A stretch of 64,000 nucleotides of DNA from Gemmatimonadota bacterium. Lineage in GTDB: Bacteria; Gemmatimonadota; Gemmatimonadetes; Longimicrobiales; Longimicrobiaceae. Numbering within the stretch: position 1 is the stretch's first letter; each line of letters opens with the position of its first letter. Shown piece by piece: positions 50,169 to 59,050 of this stretch. The position numbers and the translations under genes are program-made. Under the pieces are notes generated by a model that did no database searches, was not told the origin of the DNA, and worked only from the letters and a program-made list of their open reading frames with translations. The stretch spans positions 41,774 through 105,773 of the forward strand of contig JAIRKD010000068.1 in assembly GCA_031260285.1 (NCBI GenBank), written 5' to 3'.

Positions 50169-50463
50169 CCGGACAGGAGTCGAGTACGGACCCGTGGACC
50201 GGATCGGTTATCGGGCTGATGAAGCTGAAACGTAAGACCAAACCGGGATCCCGAGAAGATACGGCATCTGTATTTTCATGGTTATCCGACCGGATGTCAC
50301 CCGATCACCGGATGACAAACCACCCGCTGGCATCCCGGTCAGCATGGCGCTGAAGCGAACTTCATCCGACTTTCTGTCCGAAGTTCCTTGACAGAAGACG
50401 GCGGCATGACGACAGTACCTGTGTATTACCCCGCTGGTCACCCCCATACGACGGAGACGTTTC

Positions 50464-51105
50464 ATGAAGCAACAACCCCGGTATGCACCGCGACGGCTGG
50501 CGACCATCACGGGCGCGCTGATGGCCGCAATGCCGCTGACGGCGCTGGCCCAGGCTCCGACACAGGCCACGTACCTTACCGCTGAGCAGATCGCCACGGT
50601 AAACGCGCTGCCCGGTGTGGACAGACAGATCATCAGCACCGACATCGGCAAGCTGAACCTTGCGGTCGGGATTGTTCACCGGACCGCGGTTGCGGCGCGG
50701 CCGATCAGCACCTCCGCGGCCGCAGCCGCCGATCAGGCGTGTGGCACATCAAGCGCGGCAGACGTTCCCGGCACCGCATCGGGGATTGCGCACGACCATC
50801 AGACGGAGACCTACATCATCACCTCCGGCTCAGGCACACTGGTGACGGGCGGATCGATTCTGAACGGCCGCAAGTCGGCTCCGGAGAGTTCGGTGACCAC
50901 AACGCTGAACGGACCCTCGTGCAGCGGGGTGATCGGCGGGCAGGGGGTCATCAGTCGCGTGGTGAAGGTGGGTGACGTGATTGTCATTCCCGCCAACGTT
51001 CCGCACGGCTGGTCGCTGATCGAGGACCATGTGGATTACCTGAGCGTCCGACCGGATCCGGACCGCGTTCTGGCCCGGGATTATGTGAACCCCGCGCTGG
51101 ATTAA
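50464..51105 (+). CDS. Secreted cupin-domain protein
   Basis: 213 aa. Tat/Sec-like signal peptide (RRLATITGALMAAMPLTALAQA), so it is periplasmic or secreted. A single cupin barrel: motif 1 HDHQTETYIITSGSGTLVTGG (His, His and Glu metal ligands) and motif 2 GDVIVIPANVPHGWSLI (fourth ligand His). It ends in SVRPDPDRVLA. GGAGACG lies 4-5 bp ahead of the ATG. Substrate and enzymatic activity are unknown. It stands alone, with a palindrome 30 bp past the stop. Confidence 0.85.
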   Translation: MKQQPRYAPRRLATITGALMAAMPLTALAQAPTQATYLTAEQIATVNALPGVDRQIISTDIGKLNLAVGIVHRTAVAARPISTSAAAAADQACGTSSAADVPGTASGIAHDHQTETYIITSGSGTLVTGGSILNGRKSAPESSVTTTLNGPSCSGVIGGQGVISRVVKVGDVIVIPANVPHGWSLIEDHVDYLSVRPDPDRVLARDYVNPALD

Positions 51106-51136
51106 AGTTGATTGTGGGGGTCTGGAACCCTCGAAT

Positions 51137-51164
51137 GCAGGGGCGTTGCATGCAACGCCCCTGC
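51137..51164. repeat. Perfect 28-bp REP-like palindrome
   Basis: GCAGGGGCGTTGCA followed directly by TGCAACGCCCCTGC. A decayed copy lies at 9184-9210. Followed by AACTTTT, it might also terminate the cupin transcript. Confidence 0.85.
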
Positions 51165-51314
51165 AACTTTTCCAGCCGACTCCAGGCGGTTTTCCTCCCT
51201 CTTTGTATTTCTGATGGACCCGGAACGATTCCCGGAGGTAATGAACCTGACTATTGGATCTCAGCCCTGAAGTCGGGGGGCTGACCGGCGGGATTCCGTT
51301 CTCCCAGATCATTG

Positions 51315-54050
51315 ATGAATCGCAAGCGTATTCTGCTTATCAGCGCCGGGGCGGTTGTGGCGCTGGTGGTTCTGTTGACCACCATTCTGGTTTTTGCCTT
51401 CCCCGCGGAACGGGTGGGAGCGCTCGCGGCGGATAAGGCGAGCACGGCGCTGGGGAGGGAGATCGGTGTGGGGAAGGTGCGGCTGCGGCTGTTCCCTGTT
51501 CTTGCGGTATCGCTGGAGAAGGTGACGGTTGGCGCCTCCTCTCCGGATGCGGATGCGCCGCTCGCCTCCATTGCGCGCATTGATCTCCGGCCCCGGCTGC
51601 GTCCGCTGCTGAGCCGGGAGCTGCGGATCCGTTCGATCATCATTGATCAGCCGGAGATCGTAATCGCGGTTGACTCCACGGCCATGCCGGAGGAAATCGA
51701 GGAACCCGCTCCATCCGGGGAAGCCGCGTTCTGGGATGATGCAACCTTCGAGATCGAGCTGATCCGCATCAACAACGGATCCATCGAGTATCGCGACGCG
51801 GCAACAGCGGGTATGATCGCGTTGAAGGAGCTGAACGAGGAGATCCGGCTGGACGGCCAGCTCCGGGAGGGTCAGCTCGCCACGCTCCGGCTTACCGGAG
51901 GGCTGAAGATCGGGAGCCTGACGGTGGATCTCCCGGACAGGCTCGGTGTTCCGATCCGGGACGCAAAGGTCGAGATTGAGCATGATGCGCTGCTTGATCT
52001 GGCTGGCGAGAGCGCGCAGATCAACCGGTTTGCGCTGACCCTCCAGGAGTTGACGCTTGAAGGTTCGGGTGAGGTTACGGCCTGGTCGGACTCCACGGCG
52101 CGCTCGGTTGCGCTGAAGCTTTCCACCGGCGAGACGGCGCTGACACCTCTCCTGGCTTCCCTTCCCCCCAGCTGGCGGAGCTGGCCGGCGGGAGCGGCGG
52201 CCACCAGGGAGTGGACCGCTGGCGCTGGGAGCGCCCGGCTGGATGTGACGGTTGACGGCAGGCTGGGCGCGGGGGAAGTCCCCTCGGTGAACGGATCGCT
52301 TGATCTGAACGGTGTTGCGCTCACCCGGGGAGGTGACCCGGTGGTGACGGATCTGGGAGGCCGGCTGGTGTTCTCGGATGAAGCCGCTTCAACAGAGGGC
52401 ATCAGCGGCCGGCTGATGGGCGCGCCGCTGGAACTCCGCTTCAACCTGCAGGATCTGGCCGCACCGGTTGGCCAGGCTTCGGTCGCAACACAGCTCGACC
52501 TGAGCCGGGCAGCGGCGCTGGAACTCTTCCCCAAAGGATGGACGGCGGGGGGAATAGTGGCGCTGGATCTCGCGGTTGCGGGTCCGGTCAAGGCGCCGGC
52601 GGAGCTGGCTGTGGATGGTTCTGTCACCCTCACCCGGATCGGGGTCCGCGCGCCGGAATGGCCTGCGAGGCTGGATATCAGCGGAGGAACCCTCCGGTTT
52701 GCGGGGACGGACGTTGTCGGGAGCGCCCTGGCCGGCAGCTTCGGGGAGAGCGATCTGCGCGCGGATTTCTCCGCCAGCCAGTGGCTTCCCTTCGCGATGG
52801 GAACACCGGGAGTGGTGCCCGACATCACCTTCGCGGCGGAGTCGCGGGTTGTAAACCTCGACCAGATCTCCCCTTACGACCCCGCACAGCCGACGTATCC
52901 GGAAGTTGCGTTTGCGCACCTCGCCGGTGGCACGGTACGAGGACTGAGTCCCTCCGCGATGGCGGATTCGCTCGGGCTGAGCCGTCCCGAAATACCCGCG
53001 ATCAACGCTCGGGGGCGTTATTCAGCGGGCCGTTTCACGATGACGGGAGATACGTATGAGAACCTCGAAGTGCAGCTGGCACTGAAGGATGGCCGGCTGG
53101 AGATCCCCTCCGGGGGGATGAATCTCCTTGGCGGGAAGGTCGGGTTTGCGGCGAGGCTGGATCCCCCCGCGGCGCCGGGAGCTTCCGCGCCGCTCCAGAT
53201 TCAGTACACGCTGGATGGGATCGGGGCCCAGCAGTTCTTCACCCGCTTCACCGCGTTCCGTGACAATATCAGCGGAGGCCTCCGTTCAAGCGGCTCATTT
53301 ACGCTGGCTCTGGATGATCAGCTTCTTCCGGTGATCACCTCCGTCGGGGGGACGGGGAACCTTACGGTCCTCAGTGGACGGATCATCAACTGGTCAGCGG
53401 TCAAGGCGGTGGGAAGCCAGCTCGGGATCACGCTGCTGGACACCCTTTCCTTCCGGGACTGGGATGGACACTTCGCGGTGACGGGGCCAAAGATCTTTCT
53501 GACGGAAACGGTGATGAACGCCGGGGAGCTGACAGTGCGGGCGGGGGGCTCCTTTGATATCGCCGGAAGCCTGGACCTCAGCGGGACGGTGTACCTCAGC
53601 CCGACCATCGCCGCGGCGGCGCGCGGCCGACTGGGGACGCTGGCAACCGCCGCGGGTGGAAAGGACGGTCGCATCCCGGTGGGCTTCCGGATCTCCGGAT
53701 CTTCAAAAAACGCCTCCGCGTCGCTGGACCTGTCCGAAGCGGGAGCAAGGCTGGCGGATCGGGCAAAGGAGGAGGCCGAAGCACAGCTTCGTTCCCGAGC
53801 CACAAACGTTGCGGAGAAGATCTTCGGAACAGACCTCCCCGCGGTGGCCTCTCCGACTGAAACCATCGACTCCGTGCGTCAACGGATCGAGTCCACCGTC
53901 ACCGACCGGCTGCGAGGGCTGCTTAATCCGCGTCAGCCGACTGCTCCGGGAACAAACACCACACCCTCGGGGGGAAGCCCGGACGGGACTTCCGGCAACA
54001 GCGCGGGCGGCAGCTCTGATGATGACCCGGATGGCCCCTCGGGCAGATGA
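51315..54050 (+). CDS. AsmA-family protein
   Basis: 911 aa. Short cytoplasmic start, one membrane anchor (ILLISAGAVVALVVLLTTILVFAF), then a long periplasmic repeated beta structure with the AsmA N-terminal pattern (GREIGVGKVRLRLFPVLAVSLEKVTVG, IARIDLRPRLRPLLSRELRIRSIIIDQPEIVI) and the C-terminal AsmA segment (LTVLSGRIINWSAVKAVGSQLGITLLDTLSFRDWDGHFAVTGPKIFL). AsmA/TamB-like proteins bridge the envelope and are linked to lipid transport to the outer membrane. A Ser/Asp/Gly-rich tail closes the protein. Start at the ATG 51,315 directly after the track's TTG. It is monocistronic. Confidence 0.9.
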   Translation: MNRKRILLISAGAVVALVVLLTTILVFAFPAERVGALAADKASTALGREIGVGKVRLRLFPVLAVSLEKVTVGASSPDADAPLASIARIDLRPRLRPLLSRELRIRSIIIDQPEIVIAVDSTAMPEEIEEPAPSGEAAFWDDATFEIELIRINNGSIEYRDAATAGMIALKELNEEIRLDGQLREGQLATLRLTGGLKIGSLTVDLPDRLGVPIRDAKVEIEHDALLDLAGESAQINRFALTLQELTLEGSGEVTAWSDSTARSVALKLSTGETALTPLLASLPPSWRSWPAGAAATREWTAGAGSARLDVTVDGRLGAGEVPSVNGSLDLNGVALTRGGDPVVTDLGGRLVFSDEAASTEGISGRLMGAPLELRFNLQDLAAPVGQASVATQLDLSRAAALELFPKGWTAGGIVALDLAVAGPVKAPAELAVDGSVTLTRIGVRAPEWPARLDISGGTLRFAGTDVVGSALAGSFGESDLRADFSASQWLPFAMGTPGVVPDITFAAESRVVNLDQISPYDPAQPTYPEVAFAHLAGGTVRGLSPSAMADSLGLSRPEIPAINARGRYSAGRFTMTGDTYENLEVQLALKDGRLEIPSGGMNLLGGKVGFAARLDPPAAPGASAPLQIQYTLDGIGAQQFFTRFTAFRDNISGGLRSSGSFTLALDDQLLPVITSVGGTGNLTVLSGRIINWSAVKAVGSQLGITLLDTLSFRDWDGHFAVTGPKIFLTETVMNAGELTVRAGGSFDIAGSLDLSGTVYLSPTIAAAARGRLGTLATAAGGKDGRIPVGFRISGSSKNASASLDLSEAGARLADRAKEEAEAQLRSRATNVAEKIFGTDLPAVASPTETIDSVRQRIESTVTDRLRGLLNPRQPTAPGTNTTPSGGSPDGTSGNSAGGSSDDDPDGPSGR

Positions 54051-54233
54051 AGCTGGAGAGCTTTCGACCTCTCTGGGGAAGGATCCAGCTGAGCCCCTGA
54101 TCGCTCAGGAACCTTCGCTGGACAAGTCGTTCCTCCAGCCATCAGCGTTTCTGAGACCGCCTTGTTGACGAGCCGCCTTATTGACCGGGCTCCTGTTCAC
54201 TGAGCCGTCTTTCAGAGTCGTCATTCTCTCTCA

Positions 54234-54271
54234 AACCGTTGTTTCCCTCCGGGGGAACAGCGGTTCTTTTT
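54234..54271 (+). terminator. Intrinsic terminator upstream of gltD
   Basis: AACCGTTGTTTCCC pairs with GGGGAACAGCGGTT (14 bp, two G-U pairs, TCCG loop) followed by CTTTTT. It is 184 bp past the asmA stop. Confidence 0.85.
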
Positions 54272-54561
54272 CGAACCGGGAACGGATGCGTCCATCACCA
54301 TGGACTGGCGAGTTTCCCCTCCCGGAGGGAGTAAGATTTTTTCCGCAGCACCGCTCATTTATTGCGTTCAACCCCGGATTCCGCGAGAATCTTTCGATAT
54401 CGTATGTGTTATACGGCATCCTGATACGCCGGGGAGTCGCATCGGACGAACTTCCATGGCAGGGAGGCGCGTGCCTGAAATCGCGCGTCGGGCCGTCCGC
54501 TCTCCGCCGAGCTCTTGCCGGCGGCCGGGCTTCTGATCTTCCGAAGAATCGAGTTGCAGAC
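54272..54561 (+). other. 290-nt leader region of gltD
   Basis: Non-coding stretch between the terminator and gltD. It contains a short hairpin-plus-T-run (CTCCCGGAGGGAG then ATTTTTT, about 54,318-54,344) and an AT-rich patch (CGATATCGTATGTGTTATAC, from 54,395) that may hold the promoter. I recognise no riboswitch. Confidence 0.35.
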
Positions 54562-56016
54562 ATGGGAAAGCCCACCGGGTTTCTGGAGTATCCCCGGGTT
54601 GTTTCGATCAGCCGGGAGCCCCTGGAGCGGATCCGGGACTGGAAGGAGCTCCATGGCCATCTTCCGGAAGAGACGCTGAAGGAACAGGGAGCCCGCTGTA
54701 TGGACTGCGGGGTGCCCTTCTGCCATACGGGCCGGATGCTTGCCGGCCAGACGACAGGATGCCCGCTCAACAACCTCATCCCTGAATGGAACGATCAGGT
54801 CTCCCGGGGGAACTGGCGCCGGGCGCTGGACCTCCTGCACGAGACAAACAACTTCCCCGAGTTCACCGGCCGTGTCTGCCCCGCCCCCTGTGAAGGGGCG
54901 TGTGTGCTGGGGATCAATGACGCGCCGGTCACAATCAAGAGTATCGAAGCCGCCATCATCAACCGTGGCTGGGAGGAGGGGTGGATCGCGCCTTCCCCTC
55001 CGGCGGTCCGTACCGGGAAGAAGGTGGCGGTGATCGGCTCCGGCCCTGCCGGACTGGCCGCCGCGGCGGAGCTGAACCGGGCGGGCCATCAGGTGACGGT
55101 CTTCGAGCGGGCAGATCGGATCGGGGGGCTGCTCACCTACGGCATTCCGCAGATGAAGCTGGAGAACGCGGTGGTCCAGCGTCGGGTTCAGCTGCTGGCG
55201 GATGAGGGGGTTGTATTCGTGACAGGTACGGAGGTGGGCCGGAGCTACCCGACGGAGAAGCTGCGGTCGGAGTTTGATGCGGTGGTGCTCTGTGGCGGGT
55301 CAACCGTCCCGCGTGATCTGGATATCGAGGGGCGTGACCTGGAGGGGATCCACTTTGCCATGGACTTCCTGTCAGCCACGGAGAAGAGTCTTCTGGACAG
55401 CCATCTGGAGGATGGCAACTTCATCTCGACCAGCGGCCGGAATGTCGTAGTGATCGGTGGCGGCGATACGGGAACCGACTGTGTCAGCACTTCGATGCGG
55501 CATGGGTGTGAGAGTCTGGTCCAGCTTGAAATCCTCTCCCGCCCCCCTGATGAGCGGGCATCGGACAACCCCTGGCCGGAGTGGCCGAAGGTGTACAGGC
55601 TGGACTACGGCCAGGAGGAAGCCGCGGCTGTCTTCGGATCGGATCCCCGGCAGTATACGGTCTCTACACGCCGGTTTATCGGCGAGGCGGGTCGGGTCCG
55701 GGCGGTGGAGGTGGTTGAAGTGCGTCAGGTGGAGGGGAGGTTCGAGGAGGTTCCGGGAAGTGAGCGGGAGATTCCTGCGGATCTGGTTTTCCTGGCGATG
55801 GGGTTCCTCGGCCCGCAGCGGGAGGGGTTGATTTCAGAGCTCGGGGTGGCGCTGGATGCACGCGGGAATGTGACGGTGGATGAGCAGCAGATGACAAGTG
55901 TGCCGGGTGTCTTTTCGGCGGGGGATATGTCGCGCGGGCAGTCGCTTGTGGTCTGGGCGATCGCGGAGGGGCGGAAGGCGGCCCGGGGGGCGGATGGGTT
56001 TTTGATGGGGCGGTGA
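54562..56016 (+). CDS. gltD: Glutamate synthase small subunit (or GltD-like NAD(P)H oxidoreductase)
   Basis: 484 aa. Supplies electrons from NADPH to GltB for glutamate synthesis. N-terminal Fer4_20 region with iron-sulphur cysteines ([41 protein letters not shown]), FAD site [46 protein letters not shown](P) site [21 protein letters not shown] and C-terminal [26 protein letters not shown]. The ATG at 54,562 ([12 protein letters not shown]) gives the standard length; the track start at 54,181 is non-coding leader. No gltB is adjacent, which is unusual; it may be elsewhere, or this may be a stand-alone GltD-like enzyme. Confidence 0.92.
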   Translation: MGKPTGFLEYPRVVSISREPLERIRDWKELHGHLPEETLKEQGARCMDCGVPFCHTGRMLAGQTTGCPLNNLIPEWNDQVSRGNWRRALDLLHETNNFPEFTGRVCPAPCEGACVLGINDAPVTIKSIEAAIINRGWEEGWIAPSPPAVRTGKKVAVIGSGPAGLAAAAELNRAGHQVTVFERADRIGGLLTYGIPQMKLENAVVQRRVQLLADEGVVFVTGTEVGRSYPTEKLRSEFDAVVLCGGSTVPRDLDIEGRDLEGIHFAMDFLSATEKSLLDSHLEDGNFISTSGRNVVVIGGGDTGTDCVSTSMRHGCESLVQLEILSRPPDERASDNPWPEWPKVYRLDYGQEEAAAVFGSDPRQYTVSTRRFIGEAGRVRAVEVVEVRQVEGRFEEVPGSEREIPADLVFLAMGFLGPQREGLISELGVALDARGNVTVDEQQMTSVPGVFSAGDMSRGQSLVVWAIAEGRKAARGADGFLMGR

Positions 56017-56206
56017 GGGACTTCCCCGAGAGGGGGGTCCGGGCGCGGAAAGGTGGATTGGGGAAGGAAGGGATGAGGGCTGCCGCGGGGGCGCGGGGTA
56101 GCTCTTGGAGCCGGTCAGGGCCTCCTCAATCTATAGGCGGGGTTGCCGGCGAATACGCGGTGGCCCCGTTTGCGTCCGGAGTTAGGTCGATTGGGTTGAA
56201 CAGGGG

Positions 56207-56235
56207 GTAGAGGCGGGTTTGAAACCCGCCTCTAC
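56207..56235. repeat. REP-like palindrome downstream of gltD
   Basis: GTAGAGGCGGGTTT-G-AAACCCGCCTCTAC, 14-bp perfect arms and a 1-nt centre. It lies in the 312-bp stretch 56,017-56,328 between gltD and the toxin island; apart from a GC-rich tract nothing else is seen there. It marks the composition boundary of the island. Confidence 0.85.
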
Positions 56236-56328
56236 AAGTTGATTGATTTCCAGTCTGCGACCGGCGATCTCGGTGTTTTGATTTGACAAGCACCGGCCTT
56301 CGGAGTCTATCCAGATAGACAGTTCAGT

Positions 56329-56775
56329 TTACATTTCCTCTTTGCTAAAAGAGCGGGCGCGCTCAAGCACAATTTTTTCAAGCTGAGAAAACACCTGAAA
56401 ATCCCCCTGAAAGATATCAGAGGCAGACGCCAAAAGGGATTTTGAATACATATCCATAATACGGGATATTTTCCCAGGAGCTTTGCGTCGAAACATCCGA
56501 CCTACCGGTGACGGTTTGGCATGGCGTAATTCTATCAAATCGTCGGCATCGTATCCAACTACTGACATGCAGTCCTCATCCGGATGCAGTCTTGATAAAT
56601 AGACGAATATCCTTAGCTCCTGCCATTCAACTACAATTCTCATTGACGCCATATTGTTGGCGCAGCACAAGGCTATAGTTCTATATGAAACAAAATGCGA
56701 TTTCTCTACAAGATTCCATGCACAGCACATATCATTTGTGCTTTTTCGCAGCTCATTCAAGTAATTATTATCCAT
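56329..56775 (-). CDS. Putative immunity protein, paralogue A (family not recognised)
   Basis: About 148 aa. It is a clear paralogue of the gene at 57,606-58,076: shared MRIVVEW.E.R.F, YDADDLIELRHAKPSPVGRMF against FDVDGLLLIRPVDNSPVGKMF, SR....Y...L, and GDFQVFSQLEKIVLERAR against GNFQVFQQLKELVMTRAR. Low GC and lack of any export signal fit a cytoplasmic immunity protein of a polymorphic toxin locus; function is inference. Start: ATG at 56,775 or TTG at 56,787. Immediately upstream lies the IS3 remnant, so any original upstream gene and promoter have been cut off. Confidence 0.65.
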   Translation of the reverse strand: MDNNYLNELRKSTNDMCCAWNLVEKSHFVSYRTIALCCANNMASMRIVVEWQELRIFVYLSRLHPDEDCMSVVGYDADDLIELRHAKPSPVGRMFRRKAPGKISRIMDMYSKSLLASASDIFQGDFQVFSQLEKIVLERARSFSKEEM

Positions 56776-56789
56776 TGTTTGATTCAATC

Positions 56790-57284
56790 GCCGACGACTT
56801 CACGCATGAATGTCCAGCTGTCATGGTCGATCACGGCATGAGTAGGGCGTATGTCGTGCGAGTGCTGGAGGAGATTGCAGCGCTTCGGGGCTATCCCAGT
56901 GCCATTCGAACCGATCATGGACCGGAGTTTCTCAGCCGGGCGTTCCTTGGGTGGATGCAGAAGAAGGGTGTGGAGCACAAGCTCATTGAGCCAGACAAGC
57001 CGATGCAGAACGGATTCATTGAGAGCTTCAACGGGAAGTTCCGGGATTAGTGTCTCAATGAGCACTGGTTCACAAACCTTGCGCAGGCTCGGGCGATCAT
57101 CGAAGAATGGCGAGTGGACTATAATGAAGTTCGGCCCCATAGTAGCTGTGGACGGGTGCCACCCGCTCCGTTTGCTGCCCGGTACCGAGTTGAATACCCA
57201 AGACGATCAAGAATCCCCCACCCCTGGGCTTTACAGTTATCTCTGGTACGGCAAAGAGGGGCAGGTCAACATCACGCACCTTGA
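56790..57284 (+). pseudogene. IS3-type transposase (OrfB) remnant
   Basis: Integrase-core fragment. It begins abruptly at ADDFTHECPAV, with the helix-turn-helix and first catalytic Asp missing, then shows IRTDHGPEF (second Asp), KPMQNGFIESFNGKFRD (Glu) and, after an in-frame TAG at 57,048-57,050, CLNEHWFTNLAQARAIIEEWRVDYNEVRPHSS. The family normally reads DECL at the stop, so a single GAG-to-TAG change explains it. The second part stays open to TGA at 57,284. Dead by both truncation and nonsense mutation. It lies opposite and between the two paralogous immunity-type genes. Confidence 0.88.
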
Positions 57285-57605
57285 ATAGAACATCAACGAT
57301 GACGAACAATACTCACGCGATGGCGCTCGGCAATTCCCCGCCGAGCGCCATTTTAACAGAAAACACCTTTTTTTGAATCGCTTTGACTAAGACATCATCC
57401 CCGATCCCCTGTTACCCGACCCATCGCTCACTCGTGTTGCGAACGGCAGATCAGATATACACTCTGCTGACAGCAGTATCGGCTTCCACCGCTATTTTGA
57501 CAACATCTCGGGCAGAATATCTATTTCGAATTTTACAGACCCCCACCCCTGATATTATCGTGTCATAGTACTTCAATTATTTGAGGAGCCCACAGACCCA
57601 AGGGC
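57285..57605. other. Non-coding stretch between the IS remnant and immunity paralogue B
   Basis: 321 bp, AT-rich, no gene supported. It holds the hairpin at 57,321 and a 12-bp direct repeat (CCCCCACCCCTG at 57,215 and 57,540) whose second copy may be debris of the IS end. A hairpin GAGCCC-GGGCTC on the minus strand (57,583-57,605 area) lies right after the paralogue B stop. Confidence 0.4.
57321..57354 (+). terminator. Terminator-like hairpin after the transposase remnant
   Basis: TGGCGCTCGGC-AATTCCCC-GCCGAGCGCCA, 11-bp perfect stem, followed by TTTT; a second T-run (CCTTTTTTT) comes 13 bp later. Oriented to stop rightward transcription. Confidence 0.7.
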
Positions 57606-58076
57606 TCAATTCAGTTTGTCCAGCTCTCGAGCTCGGGTCATCACCAATTCTTTAAGTTGTTGAAACACTTGAAAATTACCCGTTAGCACGTCATCTCCTT
57701 GTTCCGTTAATGCATCCGCATACCGTTTCAACAATCGCGAGACTACCTTCAAGTCTCCCCTCGAAAACATTTTGCCAACCGGTGAATTATCCACGGGACG
57801 AATAAGCAATAGACCATCAACATCAAAGGCCTTCCAGCGTTCATTTCCAGGATGGATGGGTGGGTTTTCATCAACTATCTGCCCATCTTCGAGTTCGTAG
57901 ATCGTCAAAAACGGGCGTGACTCCATCCACTCCACGGCGACTTTCAAACCCGTCGTCGCATTGACGTACAGAACTGCAGCATAGTGACGTCCATCGTCAC
58001 GACGAATCACGTGAAGACCAAAACGTGTAACCAATGGACGCATGGCGTCCTCAATAACGGCAATCAGTTCCTTCAT
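57606..58076 (-). CDS. Putative immunity protein, paralogue B (family not recognised)
   Basis: 156 aa, paralogue of the gene at 56,329. N-terminal amphipathic helix (ELIAVIEDAMRPLVTRFG), a beta-rich centre (AAVLYVNATTGLKVAVEWMESRPFLTIYELEDG), the loop PVDNSPVGKMFSRGDLKVVSRLLKRYADAL and a helical end (GNFQVFQQLKELVMTRARELDKLN). No signal peptide; small cytoplasmic protein. It starts directly at the end of the DUF4259-like gene with no spacing, so it is in the same operon as the RHS toxin. Role as immunity protein rests on position, size and composition. Confidence 0.7.
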   Translation of the reverse strand: MKELIAVIEDAMRPLVTRFGLHVIRRDDGRHYAAVLYVNATTGLKVAVEWMESRPFLTIYELEDGQIVDENPPIHPGNERWKAFDVDGLLLIRPVDNSPVGKMFSRGDLKVVSRLLKRYADALTEQGDDVLTGNFQVFQQLKELVMTRARELDKLN

Positions 58077-58499
58077 CTACGCTGGGAGATCGTCTGATAT
58101 CCTCAACAACAACGACCTGGTTGAAGCCAGCCATGCTCTGTATTCATTGCTCTCGCTCCACAGTTCCCTCAACTCTGAATCAGACGACAAGATCCGCTTC
58201 AGGGCGTGCCGAGCGTCAGTCAGCAGCTTTGACGAGGAACGAACTGGATGCAAGGCAATCCAATCATCTATAATTCCTGCATCGATATCTGTTTCAGAGC
58301 TTAATCCCGCAGCTTTTACCAAGATTGCGATTGCCGCCAAGGCTACAGATGCAACATCAGCATTCAAATAGCCGTTCTCGGAATCAATCACCTGCTGAAT
58401 GGCCTCGGCTATCGGATCAAGTCGGTCTTGACTGACCAACTCCGATATCCAGTCCTGTGCGGAATCGTTGCCAAACGGCGTATGCGACCATGTCCCCAC
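58077..58499 (-). CDS. DUF4259-like protein, probable immunity gene
   Basis: About 140 aa. The start MGTWSHTPFGNDSAQDWISEL matches the DUF4259 opening (GxWGxGPFxNDxAxDW) as I remember it, and the rest is helical (AIQQVIDSENGYLNADVASVALAAIAILVKAAG). The GTG at 58,499 is used because AAGGA lies 9 bp before it and it starts at the family motif; the track uses a TTG at 58,508. DUF4259 proteins recur in polymorphic toxin immunity loci, which fits its place two genes after the RHS gene. It abuts paralogue B with no gap. Confidence 0.7.
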   Translation of the reverse strand: MGTWSHTPFGNDSAQDWISELVSQDRLDPIAEAIQQVIDSENGYLNADVASVALAAIAILVKAAGLSSETDIDAGIIDDWIALHPVRSSSKLLTDARHALKRILSSDSELRELWSESNEYRAWLASTRSLLLRISDDLPA

Positions 58500-58581
58500 A
58501 AGCACCAATCCTTCAATAGGTTGCGAACAGCCCGCGTTGACCCCTGTCCCTGTCTTTACCAGATTTTATGAGGAACAGAAT

Positions 58582-59046
58582 TCATTGCTGATGCAAGTGT
58601 TTACCATTGACCTCAATGATATCCTCAATGAGTTTCGTATCATTTACGATAGTCCTGACTGGATACGCCATTTGTTCCTCCGACAACCTATCAATCGGCC
58701 ATTCACTTTCACCATCCCATAACCACCATCCAACTACTTCCTGATTACGCAAATCTTTTACAGGCGCCCGGAACACAGGAAAATCTATTTCTCCTGCCGG
58801 GACAGGGATGTTAGCAACCAATCTCACGATATTTTTGTTGACGGCAGCCTGCAACGGAAAGAAAATTCTAAGCAAAGAATGATCTTCAACGATACCACTA
58901 AGGTCTTCAGGAATGTCCGAATACAACCCAGGTAGCACCCGAACAAGCACCCCCATGAGTTTGTTTCGGTGTGTATATTGAATATACGCAAGACCTTTAT
59001 TCGTTTCGAGCTCAAATACATCACCGATTTTGACTGGCTTTCCCAT
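58582..59046 (-). CDS. Imm26-like immunity protein
   Basis: 154 aa, low GC. It begins MGKPVKIGDVFELETNKGLAYIQYTHRN, the KxGDvF opening of the Imm26 family as I remember it, then LVRVLPGLYSDIPEDL, FFPLQAAVNKNIVRLVANIPVPAGEIDFPVFRAPV and GWWLWDGESEWPIDRLSEEQMAYP. Its ATG lies 4 bp after the RHS stop codon, the classical position of the cognate immunity gene, so it is the best candidate to neutralise the GIY-YIG tip. Cytoplasmic, no export signal. Family assignment is from memory and moderately sure. Confidence 0.7.
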   Translation of the reverse strand: MGKPVKIGDVFELETNKGLAYIQYTHRNKLMGVLVRVLPGLYSDIPEDLSGIVEDHSLLRIFFPLQAAVNKNIVRLVANIPVPAGEIDFPVFRAPVKDLRNQEVVGWWLWDGESEWPIDRLSEEQMAYPVRTIVNDTKLIEDIIEVNGKHLHQQ

Positions 59047-59050
59047 AAAT

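Noticed and set aside
54272-54561. Possible glutamine or other riboswitch ahead of gltD
   Set aside because: No conserved riboswitch motif could be recognised; only a short hairpin with T-run is visible.
56013-56210. 65-aa ORF overlapping the gltD stop by ATGA
   Set aside because: Gly/Arg/Ser-rich, ends in a REP-like palindrome, no protein features; the ATGA overlap alone is not enough.
57215-57551. CCCCCACCCCTG direct repeat as IS target duplication or terminal repeat
   Set aside because: 12 bp and 325 bp apart, with one copy inside the transposase frame; it may be chance. Mentioned in the feature list only as possible IS debris.
57383-57568. 61-aa ORF in the toxin island
   Set aside because: No Shine-Dalgarno, no similarity to toxin tips or immunity families; looks like AT-rich non-coding DNA.
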